A stretch of 64,000 nucleotides of DNA, from positions 434,001 to 498,000 of the forward strand of contig JACKPQ010000001.1 in assembly GCA_024233435.1 (NCBI GenBank). The letters are read 5' to 3'. The stretch is from Chlamydiales bacterium (lineage in GTDB: Bacteria; Chlamydiota; Chlamydiia; Chlamydiales; JACKPQ01). Of this stretch, positions 24,405 through 32,606 are shown piece by piece; within the stretch, counting starts at the first letter, position 1, and each line of letters begins with the position of its first letter. Below the pieces are notes generated by a model. The model ran no database searches and was not told the origin of the DNA. It was given only the letters and a program-made list of their open reading frames with translations. A program made the position numbers and the translations under genes.

Positions 24405-27400
24405 ATGGGTATAGAAGCCAAAGAGCCTAATTTTTTGCATTACATGCTTCCTTATGATGCGCTAAGAACTCGCGAATGGTTAAAGCATGGTATTGAAACT
24501 ATAGAAAGCAAGGATTCAATTCCATTGCTAGATGCTAGACGCTTCACTGCCTTTGTAGATGGAATTGCGCTCGCTTTTTTCTCTGCCCTAAATGCTTGCA
24601 GTTATGCGGCATTGATCGTAGTTGATACCCTTGCAGATCTCATTAAGGCTCATCCCATCGATGCGTGTTATTCAGCATCGCAAAACTTAGCAAAATCCAT
24701 CGGGTCGATAGCTGGCATCTTTTTTGGTATATACGTTGCCTTTAGTGGAATTGCTGCTTCGCATGACCGCCTACAGGCCTACCTTCCAATCAATCCAAAA
24801 ACTCCGGATGAATTACAGGAATTATTAGACAAAGAGCATGCAGAGTTAACAAAAAAACTCACTGAATCACTGGAAGTTGCAACTCAACAGTTAGCAAATT
24901 TAGACGCTGAGAAAACTCTATTAGAAGAACAGAAGAGAGATTTGGAACAGAATCTAGTGCAAATTCTTCAAGCGCACCAAAATCAAGTAACAGAATTTGA
25001 AAATCAGAAAGATGAGTCTGAGCGTAGCCTCGAAGAGGTAAAGCAAAAGTTAGCAAATCTAGGCACTGTGAAAACTGAATTAGAAGAGCAGAAGAGAGCT
25101 CTAAACGAAGAGAAAACTCTTCTTGAAGCTAAATGTGAAGCAATGCAAATGCATATGCACCTTTTAGAACAGAAACTGGAGGTCATGTTACTTAAGTCTG
25201 AAATCAAAAGACTTGAAAAGCTAATAAGCGAAAGCCTGGTTCAAGACAAAGTAGGTAAGTGCGAATTAATTCGCTGCTTGTTTAATAGCTCAAACTTAGA
25301 AAATTCTGCTGCAGCTGACAGTGGCGTCGATCAATACACATATGTTGATGTTTCTCAAGACAACGAAACACTTATTAGAAGTCTTATACGCAAGAAAGCG
25401 CTCCTTGAGGCCCAATTTCAATACCTTGCTTCCGCTGATTGTAATGCCACTTTATTGAATAATAAAGCGCGCTTTGCATCGCTTAGTTATGGTGATCCTT
25501 GCAAAGACCACAAGTTTACAGTTCATCTTGATTATATTGCTAAAGTGGTTGGCCATGAAGAAATAAGAAAAAAAATGGGCATAAGTCCACTCGCAAAAGC
25601 ACTGCTTGAGCCTCATAGCTTTTCGAGTCCTGCAGCTAGATATGCAGAGTTTGTAGAAGCCTTGCGTGCGATTCTTTTTGACATAATGAATCCTTGCCAA
25701 AAACAGATCTTGTTAGTCCATATGTCTGGAGTAGTTGATCACGATTATCTGGTGACTCTTGTTAAGCGAATTTTGCAAAGAAGCCCAACTGATCACCATG
25801 ATAGCTTGTTGGCCTATTTGCTTTATGTGAATAAAATCGTTGATGACGCACCGGGATTTTTTCTGGCAAGTTTGTATGAAAAGAGTTTAAGCCAAGCAGA
25901 AGGAACTATAGGAACAAAAGATTTTCTAGGCGTTGAGGGTGGCAATCTCCCAAACTTAAGAGGTTCGATTCAGTTTGCGAGCCACTCGGTTGCTTTCTTA
26001 AGAGCTCCGACCCCATCGATGCCATGGTCAGATAAACTATTGGTGAAGTGGGCATGTGCACTTGGGAACATGATTTACAGCTATTTTGCTGATACCAATA
26101 ATGGTAATGGAGAGATGTTGTCCCCAGAAGAACTAGCATTTTGCCGTGTACTAGAAGAGCGTAACGAAGCAATGTTGGTTGCTGTGCATGAGTGTCTCTT
26201 TCCAAATGTTGAGCGTGGCCGCTGCCTATTAAGAACAAAGCTTGAAGAAATAACATCATCCTATCAGGCCTTATTTCAGCCTTATGATGGGCCTCTCTAT
26301 AACAAGATTGCCGAGGACGGTACGTTTGGCGCTATGGAGGAAAAGTTGGTAGAGGCTTACTGCCATAACGACATTAACAATCAATATGGATGCTTACTAC
26401 CTCTTGCAATTCGTAAAGATGATGCGTTTCTTAAAGAATACAAAGCTGAATTAAGAAGAATAGTGGGATATGTCAAAAAGGTCTATTTTAATGATGCTCG
26501 TAATGAGGAAACAATACAGCTAAATTATGAAATTCCTAGCAGTCTTAGGAATAACCATTACAATGAAGCGCTAATGGGGCAAAGGGCCTTTTTACACTTT
26601 TTCTATATCGCTCAATCAGAGCATATGATGGTCTGGTTAAACGATAAGCTAGGCGCCAAAAAACTAACTCACTTTAAATCTCAATGTAAAGATGCCCAAG
26701 ATCGCACAGGCATGGAAGCGCTTGTTCAAGAAACACAGTACGCGATGCGTAGTCAATCAGATGTCGATTTAAATCAAACGATTGCCCATATCATTGAAAA
26801 GAATGTTGGTCAGTGTTTGGCAAATAAAGGCATGGCATTCCATGGGCAGCGCTTCACTCTTGGAGCAATCGTTTTTGGATATTTATTGAAGCATTTTAAA
26901 AAAATACCAAAAGCATTCAAAGACTGCGAACACCTACCAGCCAATGAAAAGATCAGCGGAATGAATGTGAATCTAACTCCAGGTAATGTTGCTGAAGTTA
27001 CCCACAAAAGTGCTAACTGCATTTCTTCATATCTAGATGCTCTTAAATTCTATTACCATACAGACGTTCGCCCGGTTTCTATGAAAGGAAGCAGCGAGCC
27101 CTCAGATGAATTTAACTGGAAGGAGATCGATTCATTTATTACTAGTGATGTCAGTGAGCTGCCCACTGAGCGCAAGTATGTATTGAATGGCACTCCATCT
27201 GAAAGGGGGGCAGTCCAGGCCCCAGAAGAGGATATGATTGATATTAAACGCTATATGTCCATAGCTTCTGAAGATAAATTGCTGAAGCTAATGCAAGAAG
27301 AGCTCAAAAATGAGATATTGGGCATCCAAGTCAGTTTGTTAAATCCCCAAGACTGTGTTTATTCCTACAGGAATATTCCGGGTAAGCGTGCATTCGTTCT

Positions 27401-27605
27401 ATCTATGCCACTTGCAATCAAGCGCGGCGAGGAAGTGATTATGGAAGCAGAAGCGTACCTACAGGTGAATTTATCGATGTTAAAGGAAAAACGGGCTAAA
27501 AATGGCTCTTATAAACCGCCAATTGCACTAATTCGCTGGGCTTGGAGGCTTAAAGACGTTGATAATCAAAAGCCTACAGATTCAGTTCTCGGCATAGAAA
27601 TTTAA
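24405..27605 (+). CDS. Large candidate effector: membrane hairpin, coiled coil and SopB/IpgD-like CX5R phosphatase motif
   Basis: 1066 residues from the ATG at 24405 (an upstream TTG at 24375 is also in frame). Two hydrophobic segments at about 47-75 and 98-119 form an Inc-like hairpin. A coiled coil follows at about 133-300, partly a duplicated block (QQLANL..EKTLLEEQKR, KQKLANL..VKTELEEQKR). The rest is globular and unknown except for CKDAQDRTGM at 761-770 (bases 26685-26714). This matches the C-K-x-x-x-D-R-T-G-M active site of SopB/SigD, IpgD and inositol polyphosphate 4-phosphatases, with one Lys of the loop replaced by Gln. A Trp plus FITS segment near residue 905 recalls, from memory, the C-terminal part of SopB. 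If real it would be a secreted phosphoinositide phosphatase. No signal peptide; type III export is inferred. Confidence 0.75.
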   Translation: MGIEAKEPNFLHYMLPYDALRTREWLKHGIETIESKDSIPLLDARRFTAFVDGIALAFFSALNACSYAALIVVDTLADLIKAHPIDACYSASQNLAKSIGSIAGIFFGIYVAFSGIAASHDRLQAYLPINPKTPDELQELLDKEHAELTKKLTESLEVATQQLANLDAEKTLLEEQKRDLEQNLVQILQAHQNQVTEFENQKDESERSLEEVKQKLANLGTVKTELEEQKRALNEEKTLLEAKCEAMQMHMHLLEQKLEVMLLKSEIKRLEKLISESLVQDKVGKCELIRCLFNSSNLENSAAADSGVDQYTYVDVSQDNETLIRSLIRKKALLEAQFQYLASADCNATLLNNKARFASLSYGDPCKDHKFTVHLDYIAKVVGHEEIRKKMGISPLAKALLEPHSFSSPAARYAEFVEALRAILFDIMNPCQKQILLVHMSGVVDHDYLVTLVKRILQRSPTDHHDSLLAYLLYVNKIVDDAPGFFLASLYEKSLSQAEGTIGTKDFLGVEGGNLPNLRGSIQFASHSVAFLRAPTPSMPWSDKLLVKWACALGNMIYSYFADTNNGNGEMLSPEELAFCRVLEERNEAMLVAVHECLFPNVERGRCLLRTKLEEITSSYQALFQPYDGPLYNKIAEDGTFGAMEEKLVEAYCHNDINNQYGCLLPLAIRKDDAFLKEYKAELRRIVGYVKKVYFNDARNEETIQLNYEIPSSLRNNHYNEALMGQRAFLHFFYIAQSEHMMVWLNDKLGAKKLTHFKSQCKDAQDRTGMEALVQETQYAMRSQSDVDLNQTIAHIIEKNVGQCLANKGMAFHGQRFTLGAIVFGYLLKHFKKIPKAFKDCEHLPANEKISGMNVNLTPGNVAEVTHKSANCISSYLDALKFYYHTDVRPVSMKGSSEPSDEFNWKEIDSFITSDVSELPTERKYVLNGTPSERGAVQAPEEDMIDIKRYMSIASEDKLLKLMQEELKNEILGIQVSLLNPQDCVYSYRNIPGKRAFVLSMPLAIKRGEEVIMEAEAYLQVNLSMLKEKRAKNGSYKPPIALIRWAWRLKDVDNQKPTDSVLGIEI

Positions 27606-27638
27606 TTTAGATAAATTGGCTTGCTTGCTGAAAAAATC

Positions 27639-27667
27639 TTGATATTAAATTTTCATTGATATATAAT
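27639..27667 (+). promoter_or_regulatory. Consensus promoter for the Inc-like gene at 27695
   Basis: TTGATA (27639-27644), exactly 17 bp, TATAAT (27662-27667). Transcription would start near 27674. AAGGAG at 27680-27685 lies nine bases before the ATG. A very strong constitutive-looking signal for an accessory gene. Confidence 0.75.
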
Positions 27668-27694
27668 CTTCGTAAATTGAAGGAGTTTTGTTAA

Positions 27695-28522
27695 ATGGCA
27701 GATCTAAAGGAAATCACATCAGCTAATAAAACCTACACCAAAGAGATTCTTTTTGAAGATAATAGACAACTAAGTGAACTAGATTGCACTGCGGGGATCG
27801 TTGCTTTGTCAGTATTTACGTCGCTAGCAATCAGCTGTTTAGGATTTTACAAGAAGTGTTCTTATAGTGTGTGTGCACTAGGCATAGCTGCTCTAGGGTT
27901 AGTTGCTTACTTTGGACTTAGATTTTTTAAATGCAAATATGTTTTGATTAGCGAAATCATAAAAGACCCAAGTTTTCCTCAGGTACACCATTTTCCAGTG
28001 AACTTCGGGCCTGAAGTCAAAAACATCCCAGAAGTGACGCTAACACTAGAAGAACTAGAAAAACAAATTGCTAGAGATCTTACAGGGGGATTCCATGTCT
28101 ACATCAACGGTGAAAAAATCGAAAGTGCTAAGCAGATCATGAAACTCTATGCTAATGATTCCGTGATCCTAGATCAAATGCATCAAGGAGCAGCTTCGCA
28201 TGGAACAATTAGGCTTACCGATTTCTTAAAGAAGTACGGTGATCATGGTTGCACGCCTAGATTCGAAGCACACCAACTAAGTCATCATAATGATAAGGAT
28301 AACAATCTATGCTCAGTTGAAATTTACGCTGACATTTCTAAAGACACAAAAACTGTTACGCTAAAAAACTATTGGGCAGTTAGAGATATGTCTAATGATG
28401 GGAAGTTCGTTAAAGGCCTTGTGTATGAGGCAATCACGCGGGTTGATGTCCTTAAAAAGACTTATACTACTGAGCTCTTAAGAGTCCCTAATGCTTCTCA
28501 ACTTTTAGCGTCAATTCGTTAG
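27695..28522 (+). CDS. Inc-like membrane-hairpin protein, paralogue of the next gene
   Basis: 275 residues, not recognised as a family. A bilobed hydrophobic domain at about 31-51 and 56-78 (two spans split by KKCS) lies near the N-terminus, without a signal peptide, as in chlamydial inclusion-membrane proteins. The soluble part is about 190 residues. It shares with the gene at 28614 the order hairpin, VYINGEKIESAKQ..KLYANDSVIL versus ITYNGKVMADAEELATACNNDKLIL, and a C-terminal strand-rich domain, so the two arose by duplication. Strong promoter and ribosome-binding site. Type III export and inclusion-membrane location are inference. Confidence 0.75.
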   Translation: MADLKEITSANKTYTKEILFEDNRQLSELDCTAGIVALSVFTSLAISCLGFYKKCSYSVCALGIAALGLVAYFGLRFFKCKYVLISEIIKDPSFPQVHHFPVNFGPEVKNIPEVTLTLEELEKQIARDLTGGFHVYINGEKIESAKQIMKLYANDSVILDQMHQGAASHGTIRLTDFLKKYGDHGCTPRFEAHQLSHHNDKDNNLCSVEIYADISKDTKTVTLKNYWAVRDMSNDGKFVKGLVYEAITRVDVLKKTYTTELLRVPNASQLLASIR

Positions 28523-28594
28523 TGCTTGATAGTAAAATACATAAGTCAGTATCTTTTTGTAATCTAATAAGCTATTTATTTTAATTAAAAAATG

Positions 28595-28603
28595 TGCTAC
28601 AAT
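28595..28603 (+). promoter_or_regulatory. Extended -10 element close to the start of the Inc-like gene at 28614
   Basis: TGC followed directly by TACAAT (28598-28603) is a good extended -10; the -35 region (TTTATT, 28575-28580) is weak. Transcription would start near 28610, leaving a leader of only a few bases and no Shine-Dalgarno, so the mRNA may be nearly leaderless. Confidence 0.45.
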
Positions 28604-28613
28604 ATTTGGTGTT

Positions 28614-29462
28614 ATGGGACATGAAATTGATTATTCTAGCTATGGTAGAGGCTATTCTTTAGGAGAGGTTCTTGGGCCCCGGTTTGTTACTCTGGATTCG
28701 AGCATCCCTGGCTATTGTGAAACTCCACTAAAGCAGCTATCATCTTTGGATAAACGCTGTATGTATATTGCTTTGGCTGCCTTTACTATCTTAGCAATTA
28801 GCAGTTTAGGCTTTATCATAGGTGCAATCGCTGGAAGCGTTTTGCTAATAGGTGGTACGGTAGTAGCAACTACGGCTATTGCCTATATTGCATTAAATTT
28901 GCATAAAAAAAGATCAATTAATAACCAGCTGCAGTTTAGAGCCGATTGTTTAGAGCAGACCATGCAATCTACTCGAGTCGAAAAATTTACTGAAAAGGAT
29001 ATGAATGATTACCAGAAGCATGATCTGTCTTATCTTAAAAATGCGGTTCAAATAGATGTCCAACGGGGCTTAAAAATAACCTACAACGGTAAAGTAATGG
29101 CAGATGCCGAGGAGTTGGCAACGGCCTGCAACAACGATAAATTGATCCTATATAACGCTACTCAGGCTATTACAGTCGAGCCCATTGGGTTTGCTATAAA
29201 AATGGCGCAAGAGAAGATTGATCGCGCTCTGGTTGCCACAGGGGGTGGCTTCAAGCAAGAAATCGAAATCGCTCATAATGAGAGTGAGGGTGTAAAACAA
29301 TTAGTCAGTAGGATCGGCATTTACTTGTGCTCTGCTGCTCAATATCATTGCTGGTGCCCTCTGACAGCAACGGCAACATTGGATTTCGCTAAAGGAACAA
29401 GAACCATTGAACTTAGCCCTTATCTAGGCTCTTCAGGGATTAGAGCGATTCCTACAAAATAA
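28614..29462 (+). CDS. Inc-like membrane-hairpin protein, paralogue of 27695
   Basis: 282 residues. A long bilobed hydrophobic region at about 49-95 (MYIALAAFTILAISSLGFIIGAIAGSVLLIGG and VVATTAIAYIALNL) stands after a 48-residue polar N-terminus. The soluble domain shows the same order of elements as its neighbour (see VQRGLKITYNGKVMADAEEL). Four hydrophobic Gly residues pack the hairpin. No signal peptide. It has its own extended -10 and no obvious ribosome-binding site. Its 3' end overlaps the converging PspC gene by 43 bp, an unusually long overlap that constrains both C-termini. Function unknown. Confidence 0.72.
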   Translation: MGHEIDYSSYGRGYSLGEVLGPRFVTLDSSIPGYCETPLKQLSSLDKRCMYIALAAFTILAISSLGFIIGAIAGSVLLIGGTVVATTAIAYIALNLHKKRSINNQLQFRADCLEQTMQSTRVEKFTEKDMNDYQKHDLSYLKNAVQIDVQRGLKITYNGKVMADAEELATACNNDKLILYNATQAITVEPIGFAIKMAQEKIDRALVATGGGFKQEIEIAHNESEGVKQLVSRIGIYLCSAAQYHCWCPLTATATLDFAKGTRTIELSPYLGSSGIRAIPTK

Positions 29463-29818
29463 GCGATTAAGACGGGGAAAACCCCTGTAACAAATAAGGC
29501 TACAATCAGCGTAATCCGAATCACTGTTGGATCAATCTTTGTTAATGTCGCAATTCCACCACAAATGCCCGCAATTTTTCGATTGGTGCGTGATCTGTAT
29601 AGGCGTGGATAGGTTGGCTCGACTTTAAGCTTGGGGCCAAGTGGCATGAGCAGCCAGGCAACGAGATAGATGATAATCATCGGCAGGAGACCTGTAAGGA
29701 TTGTCAGAAGGACGTAGACGATGCGGAGGATGGTCGGATCAATTTTTAGGTATTGGCCAAGACCGCCGCATACGCCACCAATTTTCTTATCCCAACGATC
29801 TCGATAAAGGCGTTTCAT
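29420..29818 (-). CDS. Membrane protein with two tandem PspC domains
   Basis: 132 residues. Two copies of the ~60-residue PspC domain: RDRWDKKIGGVCGGLGQYLKID..ILRIVYVLL..LLPMIIIYLVAWLLMP and RTNRKIAGICGGIATLTKID..VIRITLIVAL..VFPVLIAYFVGIALIPEE. PspC proteins take part in envelope-stress sensing in the Psp system; stand-alone small forms are widespread and poorly characterised. It overlaps rluA upstream by 4 bp, so it is cotranscribed. Confidence 0.92.
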   Translation of the reverse strand: MKRLYRDRWDKKIGGVCGGLGQYLKIDPTILRIVYVLLTILTGLLPMIIIYLVAWLLMPLGPKLKVEPTYPRLYRSRTNRKIAGICGGIATLTKIDPTVIRITLIVALFVTGVFPVLIAYFVGIALIPEEPR

Positions 29819-30648
29819 AAGTTTTCTCCAAATAAGGATGGTGGAGTTGATATAAAATGCATCGGCTTTAGTGTCGTAGGATGCACAAAGCTAAGTGTTT
29901 TTGCATGGAGGGCAAGTCTGCCAAAGGGATCCGAGTCGGATCCATATTTTTTATCACCAATAACGGGATGGCCCAAATGAGCTAAATGGACGCGGATTTG
30001 ATTTTTTTTGCCGGTTTCTAAGGCGAGCTCTAAAAGGGTTGTTTTCTTGCGCTTTGCAAGTGTTTTGTAGTGGGTGATAGCTCGCTTGCCCTGGGTTTTA
30101 TGAACATGGACATTGTAGTTGGTATCTTCATAAAGAAACGTATCAATGGTGCCAGTTTCGGGCTCTATTTGGCCTTGGATGAGAGCAAGATACTCGCGCA
30201 CAATGTCATGGGATGAAAACTGCTCTTTGAGGGAGTGAGCGGCACTTTCAGTTAATGCAAAGACCATAGCGCCAGAGGTGTCTCGGTCAAGACGGTGAAC
30301 TGGAAAAACTCTAGAAGGGTAATAGGCGCGCTTTAAGATAGCGTGAACGCAGCGATCGCGTATGCGGGGTGTCTCAACGCTGAGTAGGCCTTCGGGCTTA
30401 TCAATGACGACAATTTCCTGGTCGAGGTAAAGGACTTGGACGCCGTCTGCTAGAGGTTGGGGTTTTTTAGGTGTTAAGCAAATACTTGAATCTTTTTCAA
30501 CCACTTGATGGGGGGCTTTGGCTTGAATGCCATTCACCTCGATTCTGCCTGATTTTAGCCACGAACGCAGGGTGCTTTTAGAGCTGTCTGGGGACATGGC
30601 CTCTAGCTGTGTGAGTAGGGGGGCTGGTTTTTGAGTGGTATAGCGCAT
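29815..30648 (-). CDS. RluA-family RNA pseudouridine synthase
   Basis: 277 residues. An S4 RNA-binding domain occupies the N-terminus (STLRSWLKSGRIEVNGIQAKAPHQVVEKDSSI), then the catalytic domain with VIDKPEGLLSVET, the active-site motif HRLDRDTSG (catalytic Asp121) and KNQIRVHLAHLGHPVIGDKKYG. The family isomerises uridine in rRNA or tRNA; which site (RluA, RluC, RluD type) cannot be assigned with certainty. First gene of a pair with the PspC protein. Confidence 0.93.
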   Translation of the reverse strand: MRYTTQKPAPLLTQLEAMSPDSSKSTLRSWLKSGRIEVNGIQAKAPHQVVEKDSSICLTPKKPQPLADGVQVLYLDQEIVVIDKPEGLLSVETPRIRDRCVHAILKRAYYPSRVFPVHRLDRDTSGAMVFALTESAAHSLKEQFSSHDIVREYLALIQGQIEPETGTIDTFLYEDTNYNVHVHKTQGKRAITHYKTLAKRKKTTLLELALETGKKNQIRVHLAHLGHPVIGDKKYGSDSDPFGRLALHAKTLSFVHPTTLKPMHFISTPPSLFGENL

Positions 30649-30714
30649 AAGAATAGTCTATCATTTTTTTCTTAATTTTGCTACCTTCAGAAAATTATTT
30701 GATTCAGGAGGTAT

Positions 30715-31104
30715 ATGAAATATTTTTTATCAACTCTATTCCTGGCTTGTTCACTTTTTGGCTACGAATTTGCTGGAAATCATTTTGTTGCAAGCTATTA
30801 TGACTGCGATGGGCAGGCCTTAATAGATGTTCAACGACTTGAGAAGGTGATGCTTGAAGCCTCTATAGCATCGGGCGCTCAAGTGCTAAATTCTATTTCT
30901 CACCATTTTGATGGGCAAGGGCTAACGATGGCAGTGCTCCTTTCTGAGAGTCATGCGAGCATTCACACTTATCCAGAATATCGCGCTTGCTTTGTTGATC
31001 TATTTACGTGTGGTGAGCATTGCGATCATGAAAAATTTCACCACGTGCTTGCTGAGTATTTGAAGCCTAGGCATTATTCCGGCGATCTTTTCGACAGGAA
31101 TTAA
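30715..31104 (+). CDS. speD: S-adenosylmethionine decarboxylase proenzyme (SpeH type) with signal peptide-like N-terminus
   Basis: 129 residues. Prokaryotic class 1b AdoMetDC: SESHASIHTYPE carries the self-cleavage site Glu78-Ser79 (Ser becomes the pyruvoyl group) and His84; VDLFTCGEHC holds the catalytic Cys99. It makes decarboxylated SAM, the aminopropyl donor for spermidine. The odd point is the start: MKYFLSTLFLACSLFGYE looks like a signal peptide in place of the usual short start before GRHLIVELYGCD; the homologous segment here is AGNHFVASYYDCDG. AGGAGG precedes the ATG, so this start is well supported. No spermidine synthase gene is nearby. Confidence 0.88.
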   Translation: MKYFLSTLFLACSLFGYEFAGNHFVASYYDCDGQALIDVQRLEKVMLEASIASGAQVLNSISHHFDGQGLTMAVLLSESHASIHTYPEYRACFVDLFTCGEHCDHEKFHHVLAEYLKPRHYSGDLFDRN

Positions 31105-31483
31105 GCAGAGCTGTAATCAGTGTGAAGTTGATAAAGCTGAGCATTGGAATTGTTAAGAATCCAAAAAGTTCGAGCATGACCTCTTGGCAGTTATGCCCGG
31201 GGCCGCAAAGTGGCAAGGGTGCAAAAGCTGGTACTTCTTGCATAAGCACTTGAAGGAGGGATAAGACCATTCCCAAAATAGGAAGTGCGATCACGTAAGA
31301 TGCAATTTGGTTAAAGCGTCGATAGGCGGCTATGCCTAAAATAATTGCCAGTGGAAATAAGCAGATGCGCTGATACCAGCACATGTCGCATGGAGTAATT
31401 TCAAGCACCTCGCTTATGTAAAAGCTACCAAGTGTTCCAATCAATGACAATACCCATGCAAAGTACAAACTGTAGCGTTTCAA
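31067..31483 (-). CDS. dsbB: Disulfide bond formation protein B (DsbB/BdbC)
   Basis: 138 residues, four membrane spans. Reoxidises DsbA and passes electrons to quinones. Periplasmic cysteine pairs are Cys32-Asp-Met-Cys35 (TPCDMCWYQR) after the first span and Cys93/Cys99 (PLCGPGHNCQ) before the last. BdbC-like length. It starts inside the stop of the dsbA-like gene (4-bp overlap). dsbB-dsbA adjacency also exists in Chlamydia, whose outer envelope is held by disulfide-linked proteins, giving this pair a key structural role. Its 3' end overlaps the converging speD by about 38 bp. Confidence 0.93.
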   Translation of the reverse strand: MKRYSLYFAWVLSLIGTLGSFYISEVLEITPCDMCWYQRICLFPLAIILGIAAYRRFNQIASYVIALPILGMVLSLLQVLMQEVPAFAPLPLCGPGHNCQEVMLELFGFLTIPMLSFINFTLITALLNSCRKDRRNNA

Positions 31484-32079
31484 AGGGTGTCTCCTGATAA
31501 GGCTTGATCAATGGCATTTGAAACCGCTGTGTAGCTCGGCTCTTTGACGCGATAGCCATTCACAAAAATTGTCGGGGTTTCAAGTGTGCGCCCCATCGCT
31601 TGTTTTGCAATGTCTAAATTGCGATCGACATAATTGGAAGCTGATTCGCTCCCTAAGCACTCGTAGAGTTTTTCTCTGTCGATGCCTTCTAAAACGGGAA
31701 GGCTTTGTGTGTCAAAGGTTTTGCTAATGTAGGTCAGGCTTGCATCCCTATTTTGCTCGCGTGTGCAGTAGTAGCCCTCAAGTAAGTGGGATGATCCGCT
31801 TAAAAATGAGATGGGGATTAGCGTGTAGGCGATTTTGTCTGTTTTAATGTAGCGACGTTCAAGCAGCGGAAAGATTTGCTCCTCAAATCGTTTGCAGGCA
31901 TAGCATTTAAAGTCTAAAAATACAATAACATGCACATCGGAGCGTTTGTTGCCAAGCGTCATTTGCCCTCGAGTGTCTATCTGCTTGTGTTTGGGTTTTG
32001 TGCCGTCGTAAACGCCAAAGCCCATGACTAAAGAGGCTATCGCAAGAGTTGCGATGACTAACGTCTTATTTTTCCACAT
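31480..32079 (-). CDS. dsbA: DsbA-like periplasmic thiol:disulfide oxidoreductase
   Basis: 199 residues from the ATG at 32079 (an upstream TTG at 32085 is possible). An N-terminal signal anchor (KTLVIATLAIASLVMGFGVYDG) is followed by a thioredoxin-like domain with LDFKCYACKRFEEQ, active-site Cys59-Tyr-Ala-Cys62, and the cis-Pro loop TPTIFVNGYRV near 175-185. Introduces disulfides in the periplasm with DsbB as partner. The start lies within an inverted repeat shared with the divergent gene. Confidence 0.92.
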   Translation of the reverse strand: MWKNKTLVIATLAIASLVMGFGVYDGTKPKHKQIDTRGQMTLGNKRSDVHVIVFLDFKCYACKRFEEQIFPLLERRYIKTDKIAYTLIPISFLSGSSHLLEGYYCTREQNRDASLTYISKTFDTQSLPVLEGIDREKLYECLGSESASNYVDRNLDIAKQAMGRTLETPTIFVNGYRVKEPSYTAVSNAIDQALSGDTL

Positions 32080-32080
32080 A

Positions 32081-32107
32081 TTCAACTATATATTGAATAT
32101 AGTTGAA
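32081..32107. promoter_or_regulatory. 10-bp inverted repeat between divergent dsbA and the gene at 32109
   Basis: TTCAACTATA (32081-32090) and TATAGTTGAA (32098-32107) are perfect inverted arms with a 7-bp centre. The element touches the start codons of both divergent genes. Only about 25 bp separate them, so the site could regulate both, or could form a hairpin at both mRNA 5' ends. Confidence 0.45.
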
Positions 32108-32108
32108 A

Positions 32109-32606
32109 ATGAAAAGCTTTTATCTTATGTATGGAAATATGAAGGATAGACAAGCAAAACTGGTTGTTCGTGTTGCCAACTTCGGTTATATGATCGCATC
32201 TTTGATTCTTTTTGCTATTGCAATATGGATTGTGATCGCATCTGTTGTTAATATTTGGGCTGAAGTAAGGACAAATGGATTCACTGTCTATGGGCTCTTA
32301 GATGAAGTGGCCTTAATCGTGTTTGCTTTTGCAGTGATCGATGTTTCTAAATACTTAGTCTTAGAAGAGGTGCTCAGGGCCTCAAAAGATGCTAAGCCAA
32401 GAGATGCTCGTAAAGCGCTTCGCAAACTTGTGGTGATTATTTTTACAGCTTTATCGCTAGAAGGTCTTGTTTTGACAATTGAGATGGCCAAAACAGATGT
32501 GAAAATGATGGTCTATTCGTCCATTCTAATTTTCGTTGCAACCCTCTATCTCATTGGGCTGGGGGTATATCAGTGGCTTAGTTCGAAGGCTGAAAAGATT
32601 TCGTAA
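32109..32606 (+). CDS. Unrecognised four-span inner membrane protein
   Basis: About 165 residues from the ATG at 32109 (other in-frame starts: TTG 32103, ATG 32139, which gives MKDRQAKLVVRVANFG). Spans near FGYMIASLILFAIAIWIVIAS, LLDEVALIVFAFAVIDVSKYLV, LRKLVVIIFTALSLEGLVLTI and MMVYSSILIFVATLYLIGLG. A charged loop (LRASKDAKPRDARKALRK) lies between spans 2 and 3. Similar small proteins are annotated only as hypothetical membrane proteins. Convergent with, and overlapping by 29 bp, the next gene. Confidence 0.75.
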   Translation: MKSFYLMYGNMKDRQAKLVVRVANFGYMIASLILFAIAIWIVIASVVNIWAEVRTNGFTVYGLLDEVALIVFAFAVIDVSKYLVLEEVLRASKDAKPRDARKALRKLVVIIFTALSLEGLVLTIEMAKTDVKMMVYSSILIFVATLYLIGLGVYQWLSSKAEKIS

